NCBI GenBank assembly: GCA_002104895.1
Contig: MCFG01000059.1
Span: 143,501-157,500 of the forward strand
DNA: 14,000 bases
Direction of reading: 5' to 3'
From: Anaeromyces robustus
Taxonomy: Eukaryota > Neocallimastigomycota > Neocallimastigomycetes > Neocallimastigales > Neocallimastigaceae
Shown in pieces: positions 9,669 to 14,000 of the stretch (positions within the stretch are counted from its first letter, which is position 1; each line of letters starts with the position of its first letter). A program made the translations under genes and the position numbers. The notes beneath the pieces are model-generated. The model made no database searches and was not told the DNA's origin. It was given only the letters and a program-made list of their open reading frames with translations.

Positions 9669-12600
9669 CTATCATATTATTAATATATTTTTATATTGTT
9701 AATGCTGTTTAAAAATTAAAATATCATAAATCTATTATAATATAAAAAAAAAATAATTACTTTTGGTTTTGTAAAGTTAATTTTTCTTGAGCATCTTGTA
9801 ATAAATGTTCTAAAGTTTGAATACGTTCGTTTCTAGCCATTAACTTTCTATCAGCAACAACAATTTCCTTCTTTAAGGTAGAGTTTTGTTCAACAAGCTA
9901 TATTAAAATAAAAATAAAAATAAAAAAAAAAATTAATAAAACGACATTCCATTTTAATTGTTAATATAATATAATATATTTATTATATAATTAAATAAAA
10001 AAAAAAAAACTTACTTGTTTTTGAACATTAGTTAATTGTTCTAAATTACGTTCTAAGAAAGTCATCTTTTGTTGTTGAGTCTTATTATTACTACTACGTA
10101 AAATAGTATTATATTGTTCACGAGTTTCATCAAGTGAAAGTTCTAATTCAACGACCTTTTCACATCTATTTTGTAAATCTCTCATTAACTTCTTTTTCAT
10201 GGTATCAAAATCAGCTAATTGTTGACCCATAGTTTGCTTAATCTTTTCTAATTCTTCTTCCTTCTTTGTTAAATCAATTGGTTTATTACTGTTAGCTGTT
10301 TTCTTTAAGTTTTCAAGAGCATTTTGAAGATTTTGTGTTTGTTGTTTAAGTTCATCAGACATTCTTTAAATAAGTTAAATTTTAAAAATTAATATTTTTT
10401 TTTTTTACATTGTTGAATAAATAAACAATACACATTAATTTATTATTAACATAAATTTAATATATATTATTTTATAAAATATCTATAAAAATAATATAAT
10501 AATATATAATACTAACTGTTCAAGGTTAGCAATTTCTTCATCTTTCTTACTAATAATGTCTTTGTATTTATCAATTTCTTGTTGTTGAGCTTCCTTCTTT
10601 TGACTATATTGCTTTTCTAATTTTTCCTATAAATATTTTTATATAAAATATATATAAATTTATAAAATTTTAATATATTATAAAATTGTAAAATATATTA
10701 GAAAATAGTATTAATATATTTAAAAAGGATAGCAAAAAAATTTTTTTTCAAAGAAAAAAAAAAAAAAAATGGATGGTATTTAAATAAATTAATATATAAA
10801 CCAATTCAACATTTACCTTTAATTCTTTAACAAAGTTTTCATCTCTAGTTTCACCAGCTTCATCTTCGGCAATAGTTTTTTCTATTTATTAAATTGAAAT
10901 TGTAATTATAATTTGTTATTATTTGTTTTTAGTTTTTTTATATTATTATTATATTATTATTGTATTTTATTTTATACCTAATAATTCTTCATATTCTAAT
11001 TCTAATTGATTCATTCTGTTTTCCATATCACGTTGTTTCTTAACTAAATCTGAATTTTCTTCCTTTAATAATGTAGATTTAATAACCAATTCGTTTAATA
11101 AGTTTTCTTGTTGACTGGCTTTCTTATTAGCTTCAATTAATTCTTCATATTGTTTTTCAATTTCTTCGGTTGTAGTTGGTAAGGTAATTTCTTGTGGTTT
11201 ACCATCTAATTGTGAAAGAGCTGCTCTAATTTGTTTTTCCTTTTCATCAATTAAATTCTATTAAAAAAAAGTTAAATATAAATTAATACTAAAAAATATT
11301 AAATTCTTAATTAAATTAATAATGATTAAATTAAAAAGAAAATTACCGATGGAGCTAATTCAGCCATCATTTTTGAAATCTTTTGAATCTTCAATTTTTC
11401 TTTTCCATAATCAGCATCTCCTCTTGTGGATTGAGCTTCAATTAATTGTTTCTGTTATTGTTATATTATTTATTATATAATTTTTTTAAAAAAAAAATAT
11501 TAATATTAATACTATTTATTTATAAAAAACTTATATGACCTTTTATAAATATAATTATTTTTCAAAATAATAAACTTAAAAAAAACAACCTTTAAATCTT
11601 CAACTTCCTTAGAAAGTTCTTGGTTACTTTCTTTCAAGGAATCCATCATAATAGTAGTTTCCTTATTTTCAAAAGTAATTTTTTCTAATTGAATCTTAAA
11701 TTCATTAACCTTTGAAGACATATCTTTGTTATCCTATTATTTTATTAAAATATTTTTAAAATATATTTTTATATTTTATTAAAAAATTTTTAAAATATAC
11801 TACTTTATCTAATCTATATTATCATATCTTTACTATCATATATTAAATTAAATATAAAAAAGTATTTACAGTAGACATTTGCTTTTCTCTTTCTTTTAAG
11901 AATGTTAATTCTTCCTTGAGATCTTCAGCAATTTTTCTAGCTTCCTTAAGTTCCTTTTCCTTTTCAGTTAATTGATCTGACATTTCACCTTCTCTCTTTA
12001 AAAATTCTTCACGTTCATCATCCATAAGTGGTGGTAAAGCTGGAGTAGCAGCTCTTGATGGTATATCAACATGGGATTGAACTTCATTTGGTGATTGAAC
12101 ATTATCAATATATTTACCTGCACCAGTTTTTTGGAATGAAACATATTGTTCTTTTGGAACAGTAGTACCAGATCTCCAAAGTGTAATTTCACCTTCTAAT
12201 GCTGCAATGTAAGTTTGCATAGAAGCAAGCTTTCTCTTAACTTTAGTTAAAAGTGCCTTAAGTTCGGCAACACTTAATTCTTGGTTAATCTTAGCCTTAT
12301 TCTTAATAGTTTTAGCTCTATATTTTATAATTACATAAAAAGTTAATTAACATTAAAATTCTTTATTCTTTATTTCTTTATATTTTTATTGAACTAAATA
12401 AATAAAAAAATATAAAATATACCTTATACCGAATCTTAAAGTAGATAAGGTTTCAGTATCATTAAATGAAGATGGTGAACAATTAATAATTAATGTAGTT
12501 CTTGAATTACCACCAAGAGATTCTTGTAAAATACGAGTAAGTTTACTATCACGATATGGAATATGTGATGACTATATAAAAGAATACATATTTATATAAA

Positions 12601-13967
12601 AAGTTATTTTTTAAAATACTTTTTTTTTTTTTTTAATTTCTATTATTATTTAAAGTTTATTTCATTAAATACCTTTCCATCAGTTAAAGCGTTAATAACC
12701 ATACCAAGTGCAGAAAGAGATTTGTTAATTTTTTTAGCTTCTTCTAAAGTTTGACCAGTAGCACCAGTTTTACCAACTTTTTCAGAACCAGCTAAATCTA
12801 CTAAATAAATTTTACCACTTTTTTGAGTACCATTTGTTAAATCCTTTTGGTTAACGGTAACAACAAAAATAGAGTGTGATCTTGAACTTTCAGCGTTCAT
12901 ATCTATTATTTTTAAATAAAAATAAAATAAATTATAATAAAATAAATTGTTATATAAGTAAATAATTAAATAAATGATTATAAATTTAAAAATAAGTAAA
13001 AAACAAGCAATTTTCTATATATATATATATTTTTATTTTAATAATAATACTTACTAGTGAAAGCAACAACTCTTGAAGCGGCACCACGTCTCATAACTTC
13101 AAATACTTCTTGAACAGAACTAACATATACTTCTAACAAACCTTTAACATAAACACCACGATTCTTTTCTTCATGAATTGGTAAATTATCATTGCTTGCT
13201 ATAATATATTAAAAAAATAATATAAATTAAAATATATAATAAAACGTAATAAAGCATTTTTATTTGTTAATTTTATCTTTAAAAAATATAGTAATTTTTT
13301 TTAACTTTTTTTAATAAAGTTATTAATTTATATAAAAAAATTATTAAAAATATAATAATTTTTTTTAACTTTTTTTAATAAAATTATTGATTTATATAAA
13401 AAAATTATTAAAAAAATTATATCGATTTTGTAATTAACATAATTTTTTTATTAAATATTTTCATAATAGTATCTCATTTATAATTAATATTATAAACAGT
13501 ATTTTAAATAATTATTAAATTAACTATAATATAAGCAAATAAAATTTTAAAAATTAAGCTTACGATTTAACAAATCTCTTATTCTTTCCATATAAATTTC
13601 CATATATGAAACTTTTACAGTAAATTCAATAGTAGAAGGAGCATCCATAATAGTTGTAAAAATAGCTTCTATAATACGAGGAATTACACCCTTATAATCA
13701 TCACTATCAATATCAGAACCCTATTCAAACATTTGAAAAAGTAAAAATTATAGTTAGTTTACTTTTTTTTAACTTTTAATATATATAATTTATTAAAAAT
13801 TTACCATCATAGAATAGGTTTTACCACTACCAGTTTGACCGTAAGCAAAAATCTTAATAAAATTATTATTTTTTGATATATTAATAAATATTACCTCGAT
13901 ATATATAATAAATTATAAATATATATTCAATTTATACATACAGTTCCATTATAACCTCTCATAACAT
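9194..13967 (-). CDS. KHC: Conventional kinesin heavy chain (kinesin-1/KIF5 family, fungal type), 5'-partial, 16 exons in window
   Basis: Plus-end-directed microtubule motor that hydrolyses ATP to carry vesicles and organelles in the cytoplasm. Exons in transcript order: 13942-13967, 13805-13852, 13564-13720, 13055-13198, 12673-12902, 12423-12571, 11870-12317, 11590-11733, 11347-11451, 10978-11257, 10817-10881, 10517-10626, 10015-10363, 9761-9897, 9510-9668, 9194-9287 (stop TAA at 9194-9196). All joins keep phase and use GT..AG. The visible protein is 880 residues, numbered here from the V of VMRGYNGT. P-loop GQTGSGKT is at 13-20, switch [10 protein letters not shown] at 127-135, switch II DLAGSE at 160-165, and the tail motif RIAKPLRGG at 831-839. 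The order and tail sequence match fungal kinesin-1 from memory. The first ~80 motor residues lie beyond 14000, so full length is probably near 960 (inference). ATGs inside exons 12673-12902, 11870-12317 and 10015-10363 are internal methionines, not starts. No frameshift or premature stop was seen. Confidence 0.96.
9761..10363 (-). other. Kinesin exons 13-14: conserved fungal tail coiled coil
   Basis: Exons 10015-10363 and 9761-9897 encode residues ~635-797. From about residue 682 the sequence is [20 protein letters not shown], then [19 protein letters not shown], and later [10 protein letters not shown] and [14 protein letters not shown]. This block is the most conserved part of the fungal kinesin-1 tail and is the segment implicated in cargo association. 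It is the strongest evidence that the host is a fungus, because animal kinesin-1 carries light-chain-binding heptads in the stalk instead. Exon 13 begins AATG; the A completes a Q codon split by the intron, so the ATG is not a start. Confidence 0.93.
10517..11733 (-). other. Kinesin exons 8-12: stalk coiled coil
   Basis: Five exons (11590-11733, 11347-11451, 10978-11257, 10817-10881, 10517-10626) encode residues 401-635. The sequence is dominated by E, K, Q and L in heptad-like spacing, as expected of the dimerising stalk. Recognisable fungal kinesin segments are [17 protein letters not shown] (407-423) and KISKMMAEL near the end of exon 9. Residues ~500-512 ([13 protein letters not shown]) form a short non-coil break. 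The donor sites of exon 8 (GTTGTT) and exon 12 (GTTAGT) are weak, but each is the only choice that keeps phase with the next exon. Confidence 0.9.
11870..12317 (-). other. Kinesin exon 7: neck linker, neck coil and hinge
   Basis: The largest exon (448 nt, residues 251-400). It begins with the neck linker ([16 protein letters not shown]) that couples ATP state to stepping, then the neck coiled coil ([20 protein letters not shown]) ending near W298. A low-order hinge follows (residues ~300-350), rich in P, S, T and V, with VPKEQ as in fungal kinesins and the stretch [11 protein letters not shown]. From about residue 351 ([14 protein letters not shown]) a heptad-like, highly charged stalk coil starts. 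The next intron uses donor GTAAAT. Confidence 0.93.
12423..13967 (-). other. Kinesin motor domain exons (exons 1-6 of the window)
   Basis: Six exons encode residues 1-250 of the visible protein. Exon 13942-13967 is only 26 nt and gives VMRGYNGT, just ahead of the P-loop; its first two bases complete a D codon begun in an exon outside the window. Exon 13805-13852 gives [16 protein letters not shown] with the nucleotide-binding lysine and threonine (K19, T20). Exon 13564-13720 contains VIPRII and [15 protein letters not shown]. Exon 13055-13198 contains [16 protein letters not shown], the microtubule-facing region. Exon 12673-12902 carries switch I (SSRSHS), switch II ([12 protein letters not shown]) and the relay helix region ([17 protein letters not shown]). 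Exon 12423-12571 carries [17 protein letters not shown] and ends in LRFGI. All catalytic motifs are intact, so an active ATPase is expected. Confidence 0.95.
13199..13563 (-). other. Longest kinesin intron in the window (365 bp), with a 64-bp tandem duplication
   Basis: It separates the exons ending in RDLLN and beginning in SNDNLP, with donor GTAAGC and acceptor TAG. The other introns are about 84-222 bp. Most of the excess comes from two near-identical 64-bp copies at about 13281-13410, each holding a poly-T/AAC/poly-T core and an ATAAAAAAATTATT segment. No coding potential is visible in it. Confidence 0.85.
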
Positions 13968-14000
13968 CTATTTTATATTAATTGTAAAGTTAATATATTT
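13968..14000 (-). other. Partial kinesin intron at the window edge
   Basis: Directly upstream of the 26-nt exon, the minus strand reads AAAATAG, a typical acceptor. Reading upstream in the exon's frame meets a stop (TAA) within a few codons, so this must be intron. The exons for the N-terminal ~80 motor residues, the start codon and the promoter lie beyond position 14000. Confidence 0.85.

Noticed and set aside
9991-10362. Separate small gene starting MSDELKQQ
   Set aside because: The ATG is internal. An acceptor AG lies right before AATG, the A completes a split Q codon, and the peptide is the kinesin tail coil. The ORF's last residues (VSFFFFI) are intron.
11998-12192. 64-codon minus-strand ORF starting MKLHFGDL
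   Set aside because: It is an out-of-frame shadow of kinesin exon 11870-12317, whose own frame matches the kinesin family.
12646-12900. Separate gene starting [10 protein letters not shown]
   Set aside because: This is switch I of the kinesin motor in the middle of the gene. The next upstream exon joins in phase to give VVAFTNMNAESS.

Overview
The window looks like nuclear DNA of an anaerobic gut fungus (Neocallimastigomycota; the Neocallimastix/Piromyces/Anaeromyces/Orpinomyces type). Three things point there. Noncoding DNA is almost pure A+T, packed with TTTA, AAT, poly-A and poly-T tracts. G+C is concentrated in short exons separated by many small AT-rich GT..AG introns. The one large gene encodes a kinesin-1 heavy chain whose tail has the fungal rather than the animal sequence pattern. 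The genus is an inference; no database search was possible.

Layout. Positions 1-442 hold the first coding exon (minus strand, 379-442) of a Rab-family GTPase, most like the Ypt2/Sec4/Rab8 exocytic group, followed leftwards by an intron that leaves the window and is filled with TTTA repeats. Positions 443-9193 are about 8.7 kb with no recognisable gene: a roughly 450-bp TTTA/TCTA microsatellite (1429-1876), many smaller tracts, a minisatellite block (6164-7514) built on a 56-bp unit with one inverted copy, a long AAT tract, and three small patches of higher sequence complexity (3362-3470, 5210-5356, 5815-5931) that could be tiny genes, RNA genes or decayed coding sequence.

Positions 9194-13967 (minus strand) hold a 5'-truncated conventional kinesin heavy chain gene. 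I could rebuild 16 coding exons and 15 introns with consistent reading phase, giving 880 residues from just before the ATP-binding P-loop to the stop codon. Roughly the first 80 residues of the motor domain lie beyond position 14000. The exons read in order as motor core, neck linker and neck coil, hinge, stalk coiled coils, conserved fungal tail coil, and the C-terminal autoinhibitory IAK motif.

The two proteins are functionally related in a general sense: in fungi kinesin-1 and the Sec4/Ypt2 Rab both serve polarised delivery of secretory vesicles to growing tips. Nothing here shows co-regulation; the genes are 8.7 kb apart in the same orientation. I found no prokaryotic-style system, CRISPR array, tRNA, rRNA or convincing transposon.
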